Shown here in pieces: positions 1 to 8,469 of a stretch of 33,588 nt of DNA. Positions within the stretch are counted from its first letter, which is position 1. Each line of letters opens with the position of its first letter. The position numbers and the translations under genes are program-made. The notes beneath the pieces were generated by a model. It worked only from the letters and a program-made list of their open reading frames with translations, searched no databases and was not told the DNA's origin. Source of the DNA: JAKEGK01 sp036507695 (GTDB taxonomy: Bacteria > Pseudomonadota > Gammaproteobacteria > SZUA-152); assembly GCA_036507695.1 (NCBI GenBank), contig DATCIR010000010.1:1-33588 (forward strand), in the 5' to 3' direction.

Positions 1-2244
1 CGCCGACACATTGGCGACGCTGGCCGTCAGGTTGGTCCACACCGTGCCGTCGAAGCGGCGCGTGACAATCGTGTCGCGCACGGTGCCGCCGGTCCGGATA
101 TACACCACCACAAAGTTGCCCGAGGCATCGATCGCCAATGACGGCGAGACGGTGTCGAACCCCGTTTCACTGGCCCTGTCCCCACCGACGGACCGGAAGT
201 TACCGAACGTCGCGGTGACATCGTAACGCGACACCACCGTCACCCCGTCGAAACCGATCAGTTGCTCAAAGGCGACGACCGGGGCATCACTGCCGTCGAT
301 CACCAGTGACGAGGCGGAAATACGCGTGAATGCATCACCGAAGATAAAACCCAGCGTGGTCCAGGCGCCATTTTCGAAGCGGCGCACATAGATATCCCTG
401 TTGAAGCTGCCCGACTGACCCTGCTCAATCGCCATCACCGGGTTACCCAATGAGTCGACCGCCAGATCGATCTGGTTGGCGAAGTTGGTGCCGGAGACAC
501 CGACGATCGCATTGCCGCCGAGCGCGTTCCAGTTCGCGCCATCCCAACGCTTCATGTAGACGTCGCCGCCTTCGATCCAGGCCACCAGCGGCGCATTGGC
601 CGCGCCGTTTACAATCTGCGCGCCATAGGCCGCAGAGGTATTGGCATTGACTTCGAGGCCACCGCCCACGGCGACCCAACCGCTGCCACTCCAGCGCGAC
701 ACAAACACCCCGCCGCTGGGCACCTCACCCGTGCCGGCCTCGGTCCAGGCCGCGTAGATATTGCCAAGACTGACGGCGAGTTCCGGCGCGATGGCGCTGC
801 GGTCGGGATCGCGGTTCAACGCCCCGCCGAGTGCGCGCCAGGTCGTCGCCGCCACCACAAAGGTGGCAACACACGAATGGGAGCCGTCCATGGTTACCAC
901 GCCGTCACTGCAATCGGCGTCGCCCGTCCAGCCGGTAAACTGGTAGCCCGTTGCGGGCAAGGCGTTTAGCGTCACCGTCGCGCCACTGAGAAAAGTGGCC
1001 GCGCAGGTACCGGCGTTATTGGCCTGACAGTTGATCCCACCCACGGAAGAAGTAATGCTGCCGCCGTCCGTGGTTACCACCGACAGCGTGAATGTGGGCG
1101 CAGTAAGCGCTTGCGCCTGCGCGGTCACCGGCACGGACCGGTACAACGAGTTGAAGGCCGACAGGCGGTAGGTATACAGCGTGCCCGGCACCGTCGTTGC
1201 GTCGGTGTATGTCGTTGTACCGCCCGCCAGTTCTGCCAAGGGGGTGAAGCCCTCGCCCGGCGCCTGGCGATCAAGGGTGTAGCCGATCACCGCCGGTACA
1301 TCGGTCCAGGCGAGGCTGATCCGTCCGGGCTCGCCTGTCGCGGTGAAGTCCTGCGGCGCAGGCGGTGGCCCCTCCGACGACGGCGGGACGATCGGCACGA
1401 GCCTGACCCTCGATGTGCCGCCGCCCAGCGCGCGGATCAACACGCGGTCGCCGTCAACACGCTCGCTCGCGGCGTATTCCGACACCTGAGTGGAAGCGAG
1501 GTTGGGGCCGTTAGGCGTGACGACGACTTGGGCGAACAACGACACGCCTCCGTCCGCGCGGATCACGGAGCCCACGAACTGGATGTCGCCGGCGAAGCCG
1601 CCGTTGCGATCGACAGCGATATCGAAGCTGAAGGTGTCCGCCACCGCAACAACCCCCGGCGGCGTTGAAATATCGAACGCGCCGGGCGGCGCGGCCACGA
1701 CATTGATCGTTGCGGTGACAATGTCGCTTTCGACCGCCACGTCGCCTCGGCCGTATGGACCGAAAGGGCCCCAGGCTGTCGCCACGAAGTCGAAGCGGTA
1801 AGATCCCGGGGTGGCGTAGTCAGTGATCTGAAGCGGAAATTCCGTGGATCCCCCGCGGTAGCCATCAGGACGGTCAGGAAGTTGATCACCGCAAGCGAAA
1901 TGCCCAGATAAGACGGGCTCTCCATCCGGGCCGGTTACCAGTTTCGGGAGGCCGATGATGCCAGAAGCGACACCCGAGCCGCTCAGCGGGTCGAAATCGA
2001 TTGTGTAAGCATTGTCACACAGAGTGTCGAACGACAGCGTGACCGTCGACCCCGCGGTCGCCGTGACCGGTTGCGAGCTGATGCTGAGGTGATTGGCGAG
2101 AGAGTCAAGAATGGGGCCGCTGCCACCGCCGCCACTGCTGCAGCCACTAAGCCCCAGCAACACGCCAGTGGCAAAAAGAAGGCTGAACGCGCGGGCCCCG
2201 GTGACGACCGTGTTGCTTGTATATAGATGTCCAGATTGGTGCAT
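1..2244 (-). CDS. Large secreted lipoprotein with FN3 and repeat domains (C-terminus beyond window)
   Basis: The frame stays open from the ATG at 2244 to base 1, giving 748 codons with no stop; the C-terminus lies outside the window. A signal peptide ends in a lipobox LSGC with Cys35, followed by a Ser/Gly linker, so the protein is probably a lipid-anchored, exported protein. A fibronectin type III domain spans about residues 290-372. An InlB-B-repeat-like module (GYQFTGWTGDADC) with paired cysteines covers about 386-458. From about 460 onward, motifs of the type W-x-G-x-x-W-x-x-LGG recur (WSGSGWVAVGG, WDGANWNALGG), suggesting a beta-propeller-like repeat. An AAGGGG ribosome site precedes the ATG. 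The stretch is visibly richer in G+C than the rest of the window, which could mean recent acquisition. Function is unknown; a surface binding or adhesion role is inferred from the domains only. Confidence 0.85.
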   Translation of the reverse strand, partial: MHQSGHLYTSNTVVTGARAFSLLFATGVLLGLSGCSSGGGGSGPILDSLANHLSISSQPVTATAGSTVTLSFDTLCDNAYTIDFDPLSGSGVASGIIGLPKLVTGPDGEPVLSGHFACGDQLPDRPDGYRGGSTEFPLQITDYATPGSYRFDFVATAWGPFGPYGRGDVAVESDIVTATINVVAAPPGAFDISTPPGVVAVADTFSFDIAVDRNGGFAGDIQFVGSVIRADGGVSLFAQVVVTPNGPNLASTQVSEYAASERVDGDRVLIRALGGGTSRVRLVPIVPPSSEGPPPAPQDFTATGEPGRISLAWTDVPAVIGYTLDRQAPGEGFTPLAELAGGTTTYTDATTVPGTLYTYRLSAFNSLYRSVPVTAQAQALTAPTFTLSVVTTDGGSITSSVGGINCQANNAGTCAATFLSGATVTLNALPATGYQFTGWTGDADCSDGVVTMDGSHSCVATFVVAATTWRALGGALNRDPDRSAIAPELAVSLGNIYAAWTEAGTGEVPSGGVFVSRWSGSGWVAVGGGLEVNANTSAAYGAQIVNGAANAPLVAWIEGGDVYMKRWDGANWNALGGNAIVGVSGTNFANQIDLAVDSLGNPVMAIEQGQSGSFNRDIYVRRFENGAWTTLGFIFGDAFTRISASSLVIDGSDAPVVAFEQLIGFDGVTVVSRYDVTATFGNFRSVGGDRASETGFDTVSPSLAIDASGNFVVVYIRTGGTVRDTIVTRRFDGTVWTNLTASVANVSA

Positions 2245-2408
2245 GCCGTTCCCCTTATGGTATTCATACGACTCGATAGTCGAAAGCCTATCGGGGCGGG
2301 ACATACACGCGGCATACGGAAACAGAAAAAAAGTGTGAATTATTACCGGAGGGTGGGGAATTCCTGACCCGTATAACCGGAGTGGGTGGCACGAAGCGCC
2401 GGATTGGC

Positions 2409-2425
2409 GTAGGATTAAATCCTAC
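2409..2425. promoter_or_regulatory. 17-bp palindrome, probable ParD operator
   Basis: GTAGGATTAAATCCTAC is a perfect inverted repeat ending 21 bp before the parD start codon. ParD-type ribbon-helix-helix antitoxins normally repress their own operon by binding palindromes at this place, so an autoregulatory operator is the likely role. Confidence 0.6.
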
Positions 2426-2446
2426 ACTCTCAAATCGAGGCCCTAT

Positions 2447-2725
2447 ATGCGCAGTACCCAGCAGTTCAGCATCACCCTGCCAACTGAGATGGCAGAGACA
2501 GTAAAGTCCAAGGTCGCTTCCGGCGAGTACGCCACTGAAAGCGAAGTCATCCGTGACGGCTTGCGTGCGTTGATGGCCCGCGACCGTGCCGTGGAAAACT
2601 GGCTGCGGGAGCAAGTCGCGCCGGCCTACGACGCGCTCAAAGCCGATCCGTCGCGGGCTGTCAGCGTTGAGCAGGTGCGGGCCAGGCTCGCCGCCGAACA
2701 CAAGACAGCCACTGCCAAAAAGTAA
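2447..2725 (+). CDS. parD: ParD-like ribbon-helix-helix antitoxin
   Basis: This 92-residue protein begins with an RHH DNA-binding strand (QQFSITLPTEMAETVKSKV) followed by the helix pair typical of ParD (GEYATESEVIRDGLRALMARD). Its C-terminal half is charged and helical, as expected for the toxin-wrapping tail. It should neutralise the ParE-like toxin encoded next and autoregulate the operon through the palindrome just upstream. The TAA stop overlaps the toxin ATG by one base (TAATG), indicating translational coupling. A GAGG motif lies about 10 bases before the ATG. The assignment rests on family resemblance, length and pairing. Confidence 0.88.
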   Translation: MRSTQQFSITLPTEMAETVKSKVASGEYATESEVIRDGLRALMARDRAVENWLREQVAPAYDALKADPSRAVSVEQVRARLAAEHKTATAKK

Positions 2726-3039
2726 TGACGTACACCGTTGTCTTCACGCCCGAAGCGGCGGAACAGCTTGCGGTGCTCTACCGCTACATCGCGGCCGCTG
2801 CATCACCCGAAATTGCGGAGCGCTATACCAGCGCCATCCTCGCGTATTGCGAGGGGCTGCAGACCTTTCCGCATCGAAGCCCTTGCCGTGATGACATCCG
2901 CCCTGGCTTGCGCATCACGAACTACAAAGGCCGGGCCGTGATCGCCTTTGACGTGGACGCCGAACAAATATCCATTATCGGCGTATTCTACGGCGGCCAG
3001 GATTACGCGACGGTCTTGCAGACCGATATGGACGACTAG
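2725..3039 (+). CDS. parE: ParE/RelE-superfamily toxin
   Basis: The 104-residue product has the ParE layout: an N-terminal strand (YTVVFTPEAAEQL), two helices (LYRYIAAAASPEIAERYTSA and the following helix), then a basic beta-sheet ending IIGVFYGGQDY. Known ParE toxins act on DNA gyrase, but RelE relatives cleave mRNA and the sequence alone does not separate the targets. It follows parD with a one-base overlap, the standard antitoxin-first order. The frame is intact and of normal family length, so the toxin is probably functional. Confidence 0.87.
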   Translation: MTYTVVFTPEAAEQLAVLYRYIAAAASPEIAERYTSAILAYCEGLQTFPHRSPCRDDIRPGLRITNYKGRAVIAFDVDAEQISIIGVFYGGQDYATVLQTDMDD

Positions 3040-3047
3040 ACATCTTA

Positions 3048-3299
3048 ATGGCACAAACAGACACCAAAGTTCTCACGGCGCACGCCCCCTTCTCACTGGC
3101 GGAGAAAATCGATCTATTGGCTACTCACCTCGGCCGCTCGCGTGGCTGGATCATCAAGCAAGCGTTGAGCGACTGGATCGACCAGGAAGAAGAGCGCAGC
3201 CGTTTGACTCACGAGGCATTGGCCGATGTGGACGCGGGACGTGTCATCGACCACCAGGCCGTGCAAAAATGGGCTGATAGTCTCAATGAGGATCGGTAG
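3048..3299 (+). CDS. CopG-type RHH antitoxin without an adjacent toxin
   Basis: This 83-residue protein has an RHH segment (HAPFSLAEKIDLLATHLGRSRGWIIKQALSDWIDQEEE) and an acidic tail ending VQKWADSLNEDR. It matches a common antitoxin family usually followed by its own ParE/RelE toxin. No such toxin is present: only 46 bp separate it from the convergent porin gene. An ATG at 3286, overlapping the stop region in another frame, opens a short frame without toxin features. It starts 9 bp after parE, so it may be a third gene of that operon, a solitary antitoxin left after loss of a partner, or an anti-addiction gene. The RHH assignment is secure; the role is not. Confidence 0.8.
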   Translation: MAQTDTKVLTAHAPFSLAEKIDLLATHLGRSRGWIIKQALSDWIDQEEERSRLTHEALADVDAGRVIDHQAVQKWADSLNEDR

Positions 3300-3345
3300 C
3301 CCGCCTACACCACTACCGCAAACTCCGCGCGAACCAAATATGCCA

Positions 3346-4635
3346 CTACCATTTCATCGAATAGGCTAAATGCACCCCGATCACAGCCGTCGTTGTGCTG
3401 GTGTTGGGGCCGAGCGGTGAATTTGGATTGGTATAGGTCTGCTCATTGGGAATGGAATATTCAAGCACCGCGTCAAATTTACTCTGTTGCGAGTGTTGGT
3501 AACTGATCCCGGTCGCGATGTTGTACTCCGTAACGGGTGCCAGCAATGGTGACAACGACTCGTTCGGGATGGGATTGCGTCCGTAATTGGCCCCAGCCCG
3601 CCAGGTGAGTGCGCTACTCACTTCATAACTAAAACCAAGCGCAATAATGATTTGGTCACGCCAGTTACTCGCGCCGGTTTGGCTTAAAACAGCAGGGGCG
3701 CCCGGTGTATCAGGATTGCTGGCCGTCAAGGTCGAACTCGTAAAGGCATTTGACCAGTTGACCCAATTCAGCTCGGCGGCCAGATTAAAGTTGTCTTGCA
3801 AGGTGTGTTGAATACCGATCCCCAGTTCTTGCGGTTGTCTGATGCCTTCGATAGTTACCGAACGATAGGTAACGTTGCCCAGCCCAAGCGCAGTCTGGTT
3901 TGAAACCAGATAACCCCCATCGAGCGTGAATTCGACAGGACTTTTGTACGCCACCCCAACGATGTTTTGTTTACCAATCTGATAACGCAAACCGAGGTTG
4001 AATCCCAGCGCCGTATCGCTAACATCACGTAACTGATAACCAAAAAAGGGGGCAGCAACCGAAGTATTGGGCAACACATCCTGCTCGGCATCGGCGTACA
4101 TCATGACCAGACTCATGCCCACGGACAAGGTGTCACTCACTGTATAACCTAATCCGGTATTGAGGCTGGCAACACGAATGAGATTGCGCACCTGATCCCG
4201 CGTACCAAATACGGTTTGCATACCGGTAAAATCCGCGCCGGCTCCCGCCTGGGCGAAAACACCGATGCCGATAGTCATGGGTATATTATTTAGATGTTGC
4301 ACATAACCGCCAGTCAGGATACGCACATACCGCATATCGGAATCATGCGAGGCGCCATTGGCATCGGCGTGGCTAATGGGTGTGGCGTGGAGGAAGTTGT
4401 AATCCACATCAAACTGGTGACCGGTCATGATCGCCAGAGCGGCCGGGTTGATGTTGAGCGCATTGCTGTCACGGGTTGTGGCGATATCGGCACCGGCTAC
4501 TGAAACGGATTCAGCCCCAAAACCGATAGGATTAATACCATTGCCTGCCTGCACCGAAGACGCAATGCTCGTCCACAGCAGCACAACCGTAAACCGATGG
4601 CCCGCCCGGTGGCGTCCACGCATTGCTTGTCTCAA
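3346..4635 (-). CDS. OmpP1/FadL/TodX family outer-membrane transporter
   Basis: The 429-residue protein has an N-terminal signal sequence (hydrophobic TVVLLWTSIASS ending near VQA-G). The mature start GNGINPIGFGAESVSVAGADIA is typical of FadL, whose N-terminal plug carries an NPA element (here NINPAALA). The rest is alternating beta-strand sequence ending in a terminal aromatic (SMKW), as expected for an outer-membrane barrel. FadL porins pass long-chain fatty acids or other hydrophobic compounds; the substrate here is unknown. The TTG at 4635 has a GGAGG about nine bases upstream, whereas the in-frame ATG at 4623 does not, so TTG is preferred. The gene is convergent with the antitoxin gene and appears monocistronic. 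Confidence 0.87.
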   Translation of the reverse strand: MRQAMRGRHRAGHRFTVVLLWTSIASSVQAGNGINPIGFGAESVSVAGADIATTRDSNALNINPAALAIMTGHQFDVDYNFLHATPISHADANGASHDSDMRYVRILTGGYVQHLNNIPMTIGIGVFAQAGAGADFTGMQTVFGTRDQVRNLIRVASLNTGLGYTVSDTLSVGMSLVMMYADAEQDVLPNTSVAAPFFGYQLRDVSDTALGFNLGLRYQIGKQNIVGVAYKSPVEFTLDGGYLVSNQTALGLGNVTYRSVTIEGIRQPQELGIGIQHTLQDNFNLAAELNWVNWSNAFTSSTLTASNPDTPGAPAVLSQTGASNWRDQIIIALGFSYEVSSALTWRAGANYGRNPIPNESLSPLLAPVTEYNIATGISYQHSQQSKFDAVLEYSIPNEQTYTNPNSPLGPNTSTTTAVIGVHLAYSMKW

Positions 4636-4912
4636 GGCTGAATTCCTCCCGATACAGAATGTACTACATAGATTGTTATTCGTGTTTTATTTAATGTTGG
4701 GTAATCAAACCGGAATAATAAAATCGTATATACCGTCAGTACCGCCCCATCAAAGTTTCTTCTCCTCTTAAAGTGGAGAAGGTTAGGATGAGGGGTGAGC
4801 TGCCAAGCCGCCCTATATACATGATGTATCAATCCTCACTCTAGCCCTTTTATGCCCCTGGGTACTCCCAATCTTGGGAGTGAGAATGTCCTTCCAGGTT
4901 TTGCGCTGCCCG
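4636..4912. other. Intergenic region with a 19-bp imperfect palindrome
   Basis: No gene is seen. The sequence is A+T-rich near the porin start (probable promoter region). At 4761-4779 lies an imperfect palindrome, TCTCCTCTT-A-AAGTGGAGA, with one mismatch per arm. It is followed by a GGTTAGGATGAGGGGTGAG stretch resembling the dispersed palindromic repeats common in gammaproteobacterial intergenic DNA. It may also act as a weak terminator for the regulator gene that ends at 4913. Confidence 0.35.
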
Positions 4913-7900
4913 TTATTGCAAACTGCGCGCGAAGGTTTCCATTTCGGCGGATAAGGCCACGCCTTGCCCGGCGCTGATAACGCGCTGGCAACGGCGATAC
5001 GCCGATAAAGCTTCGGCACGGCGGCCCATCACGGCGAGATAGTGCATCAGACGCAAATAACTGCTTTCGGCGAGCGGGTCGATGTCGATGGCGTAGTCCA
5101 GTAAGGTGATGGCAAGCTTGTGTTGATCCGCGTTTTCCAAATACGCGGCGGCGTCCCTGAGGACTTTCAGTATGCGCGCCTTGATGCGCTCGCGATAGAT
5201 CACGGCCCAAGGTGCACTTTGCTGGGCAAGGAATGCGCCGCGGTATGACGACAACAATTTATGCAGCAGTGGGTCAAGTTGCGCGTTACCGGCTTTTGCG
5301 GCCAGCACGGATTCGATCTGGCTGCACAGACGCAGCAAGGCCCATGCATCAACCCAGCACGTGCGAGGATTCAGACTGATCTGCCGATCCTTGACCAGCA
5401 CCTGCTCCTTGCCGATGATTTTGCGCAAGCGGTGCAACGCGGTCTCCAGCGCACGGTGCGCGCTGTCGCCATCCGAATCCGGCCACAGTGCAGCGGCGAG
5501 TTCATCCATGTCCACCTGGCGTCCACCCAGCGCGATGATGGCGTGTAATAAATCCACGGCGCGCGCACCGGCCTGCGGCTCCGCGTCACCTTCGGCCAGT
5601 AACAAGGATGTACGGCCAAGCGTGTAGATACGTACCGGCCACGGCCAGCGTTCCAGATGCAGCGGCGGTTCGCTGGGTTGCAATTTGTAATGGCGGATCA
5701 GTCGAATCGCGTAGCCGGTTTCGATGTCGTGTTCGAGCGCGAGCATGCACAGTGCCAGACCGACGTCATGTCGCCAGTTGAGCTGGCCGATGCTCTGCGT
5801 GTCGCGTCCAAGCGCAAACGCGGCACGCAAGCTACGCAGTGCGCGCGGTTCGTCATGCTGTCGCAGTGCGAGCCAGGCCTCGCTTTGCAGAGACAAGAGC
5901 CGGGCTACATGCAGATTTGCGTCTTTTAAGGAGGTATGGATCTCAGCGAGTTCACGTTCGGCATTTTCCCAGTCATTCAAATCCGCATAGAGCTGCACTA
6001 AAAGCGCGCGCGTCACATCCGTGCTGAATGGATGGGAGGTATCTTGGCTTAACTGTTTCGCCAGGCGCGTATGTTCAATCGCAAGCGGGACATCACCGCG
6101 CAGCGCCGCGTGCCAACCTGTGAGGAATTCGAGATGCGATGCTTCATATTTTTTTGCCGTATTTGTCGTCGCGCGCAATGTTTGCAGCCGTCGTTGTGCC
6201 TCGTCGAGATCGTTGCGGTGCAGGTAGTAGTCGATAAGTATCCCCTTCGCCAACGGATCAAGTAGATGCACCCCGGTGGCCGTTGCTATTTGCAGGACTT
6301 TGTTGTGTGCCGCTTCCGCATCGGGATGACCGCAGATATAGCGTGCGAGACCAACCATGGCCTGGGCATGGAGACGCGGCAATGGCGGCACCTGCGGGTC
6401 ATCCAAATCGGCCTCCATACGCGCCGCAACTGCGAGTAGTTGCGGGTTTTGACCCGTGAAAGCGTAGTAATGTGCGAGTTGTCCGCCGACTATTACGCGG
6501 ATATGCCGCAGCGGCAACAACCGTATCAGGTATTCGCCCCAGCGTGCGAGCCGGGACAAACGCGGATGACCGGGATTGATGACAGCTAACGCCAAGATAC
6601 GCGCAGAGGCAGCACGCACCCGCAGCTCCACATCCAGACAGCGCGGCAGTTGCGTGCGTATCGTGTCATAGCGGCGCAACCAGTCAATCAACGGCGTGAA
6701 GTCGTGGAGTGTCAACGAGAAAGAGGTAGTCGCCGCCGTGAACACCGCGTAGGCACCATGACTGTCGCGACGCGCAAAGAATAAATCGAAGGCTGCGCTC
6801 AGGTGCCGCTGTGCGGCCTCGGGGTCTTCAGCCATGATCGCAATCGCCCACCAATGCTGCAACCACGGATCGGATTCCATCAGTTCTTTGGGCAATGCCG
6901 CCAGCCAGCGCTGCAACACGTGTTCTCGGCCACTACTTTCGTAGCGGCGCGCATGCTGGCGAATCAGGTCCGAAAGTTGCGGCCAACTGGCACTGGCCTG
7001 ATACAGCTGTGCGGCCTCGTCGATCTCACCTTGCGCGGCGAGTAAGCCGGCCGCTTTACGCTGTACCTGTTGGAGTTGATCCGGCGGCAAGCCCTGTTGT
7101 AAACGGATCAGCAGATGATCGCGCAGCAATGCATGAAATTGATAACGCAGGACTTTGCCTTTTATCGGTTTAATCAGCGGCAGCGTTTGCGCAAGTTCCG
7201 CCAATAATGGCGCGACATGTGCTGATTCGCCCAGGTGTTGCGCATCGATGTCGGTAAAGCTAGGCAACAGCGCGAGCTTCAACAGCAATTGGCGCTGTGC
7301 CACGGGCAGGCGCGCCAGCATGGCGTCGGCTAATGCATCAAAGTCGGCGCTGTGAAAATGCGTGTCGGCATTATCCACGGCCAGTAAATCCAGCGCCGCG
7401 GCCCAGCCACCCGCCAGCGCGTGCAATTCGTCGACGCGTTTAGACTCGGTGATGCCACGCAACTTCAGTAACGCGCGGCTTTCGCTGGGTGTTAGCTGCA
7501 GTTGCTTCCAATCGAGGGCCTGTTTCGCCGCCGGTGTAAAAGCGGCGGGTGCCGCTTCGCGGCTCAGGATCATCCAGCGCAACCCGGGCCGCGCAGTCTC
7601 AACCTGGCGCGCGAGCAATACATGCAGCGGGTGCACCGCGGAAAGGCGTTCATAGTTATCCAGCACCAGCAGTGTGGGTGATTGGATCATGGCGAACAGG
7701 TGGTTAAAATACTGGGCCGCGTAGGCGTCAATACCGTCGGCGTAGAGCGGCCCGAACGGCGGGAGTTTGTCGTCATGCTCGCCAAACGCGGCTGTGGCCG
7801 CCAGACGGAAATGATGAAAAAACGAGGCCAGATCCTCGTCACGCCAATCGATGGCGTACCACAAGACCGGCAGTTGATGGTGTCGCGCGTAGTCCGCCGC

Positions 7901-8071
7901 CAGCACGGTCTTGCCCGCGCCGGCAGGACTGTGAATCCAGATCAACGGTTGCTGGCCCGCGTCCAGTTGTTTAAACAACCGCTGGCGTGACAGGCAGGCA
8001 ACCGGTTCCGGGATGGATAGCTTATGCGGATCCGCGGGCGTTTTCTCCGTCCAGCGCGAAAAAATCTCCAT
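4913..8071 (-). CDS. MalT-like STAND ATPase regulator with C-terminal SARP/BTAD domain
   Basis: This 1052-residue protein starts with a nucleotide-binding module: Walker A SPAGAGKT at residues 48-55 and Walker B TLLVLDNYE near 133-141. A long helical TPR-like middle (about 350-780) follows, as in MalT-type signal-transduction ATPases. From about 811 it has an OmpR-like winged helix (ALWPDSDGDSAHRALETALH) and a bacterial transcriptional activation domain to the end. The DNA-binding part is therefore of SARP type rather than the LuxR type of MalT. Family knowledge suggests ligand- and ATP-dependent oligomerisation to activate transcription; the ligand and targets are unknown. AGGA lies seven bases before the ATG. 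It is transcribed divergently from hpnD. Confidence 0.85.
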   Translation of the reverse strand: MEIFSRWTEKTPADPHKLSIPEPVACLSRQRLFKQLDAGQQPLIWIHSPAGAGKTVLAADYARHHQLPVLWYAIDWRDEDLASFFHHFRLAATAAFGEHDDKLPPFGPLYADGIDAYAAQYFNHLFAMIQSPTLLVLDNYERLSAVHPLHVLLARQVETARPGLRWMILSREAAPAAFTPAAKQALDWKQLQLTPSESRALLKLRGITESKRVDELHALAGGWAAALDLLAVDNADTHFHSADFDALADAMLARLPVAQRQLLLKLALLPSFTDIDAQHLGESAHVAPLLAELAQTLPLIKPIKGKVLRYQFHALLRDHLLIRLQQGLPPDQLQQVQRKAAGLLAAQGEIDEAAQLYQASASWPQLSDLIRQHARRYESSGREHVLQRWLAALPKELMESDPWLQHWWAIAIMAEDPEAAQRHLSAAFDLFFARRDSHGAYAVFTAATTSFSLTLHDFTPLIDWLRRYDTIRTQLPRCLDVELRVRAASARILALAVINPGHPRLSRLARWGEYLIRLLPLRHIRVIVGGQLAHYYAFTGQNPQLLAVAARMEADLDDPQVPPLPRLHAQAMVGLARYICGHPDAEAAHNKVLQIATATGVHLLDPLAKGILIDYYLHRNDLDEAQRRLQTLRATTNTAKKYEASHLEFLTGWHAALRGDVPLAIEHTRLAKQLSQDTSHPFSTDVTRALLVQLYADLNDWENAERELAEIHTSLKDANLHVARLLSLQSEAWLALRQHDEPRALRSLRAAFALGRDTQSIGQLNWRHDVGLALCMLALEHDIETGYAIRLIRHYKLQPSEPPLHLERWPWPVRIYTLGRTSLLLAEGDAEPQAGARAVDLLHAIIALGGRQVDMDELAAALWPDSDGDSAHRALETALHRLRKIIGKEQVLVKDRQISLNPRTCWVDAWALLRLCSQIESVLAAKAGNAQLDPLLHKLLSSYRGAFLAQQSAPWAVIYRERIKARILKVLRDAAAYLENADQHKLAITLLDYAIDIDPLAESSYLRLMHYLAVMGRRAEALSAYRRCQRVISAGQGVALSAEMETFARSLQ

Positions 8072-8469
8072 GACAGTTCCTGAGTATTTATCGAAATTGG
8101 CAGATGCCCAGCATGACAGCGCGGAGCTGGAAATTCAACCTGGCAGTAGCGGAAACAGACGATACTCACGCGGTGCGCTGACGAATTCGCAGTGAATGTA
8201 CGAACCTACCATTATTAAAGTTACACGAAAGTTACGGAAGGAAAAATAGAGTTTCCCCTGAACGGAATCTACACCGGTTTTCAGGCTGACCACTATTTTA
8301 TATATATGGTCTTCGACAACCTCCGCTTCAGATGGGATTAGCTCCGTCTTGAAAAACCCGTAAGCTGAACGCCTTCCTTGCCCCCCCTACAAGGGCATGT
8401 TCAACATGGAGCAAGCGGCGCGAGTCCGGTATACTGTGGCATCTTTCTACCAACGACAATACCGTGGAT
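8072..8469. other. Divergent intergenic region between the regulator and hpnD
   Basis: No gene is supported in these 398 bp. The region must hold promoters for both divergent genes. A TATACT hexamer at 8430-8435 could be a -10 element for hpnD but has no convincing -35. A direct repeat AAAGTTAC occurs at 8217-8224 and 8228-8235, an 11-bp period that matches the binding-site layout of SARP/OmpR-type winged helices. Confidence 0.4.

Noticed and set aside
1111..1925. Long open frames on both strands in the first 2 kb, some starting with ATG
   Set aside because: They are out-of-frame shadows of the G+C-rich lipoprotein gene and have Arg/Ala-rich, domain-less translations.
3286..3369. Short frame starting ATG overlapping the orphan antitoxin stop, possible toxin remnant
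   Set aside because: Only about 27 codons, proline-rich, with no resemblance to ParE or RelE.
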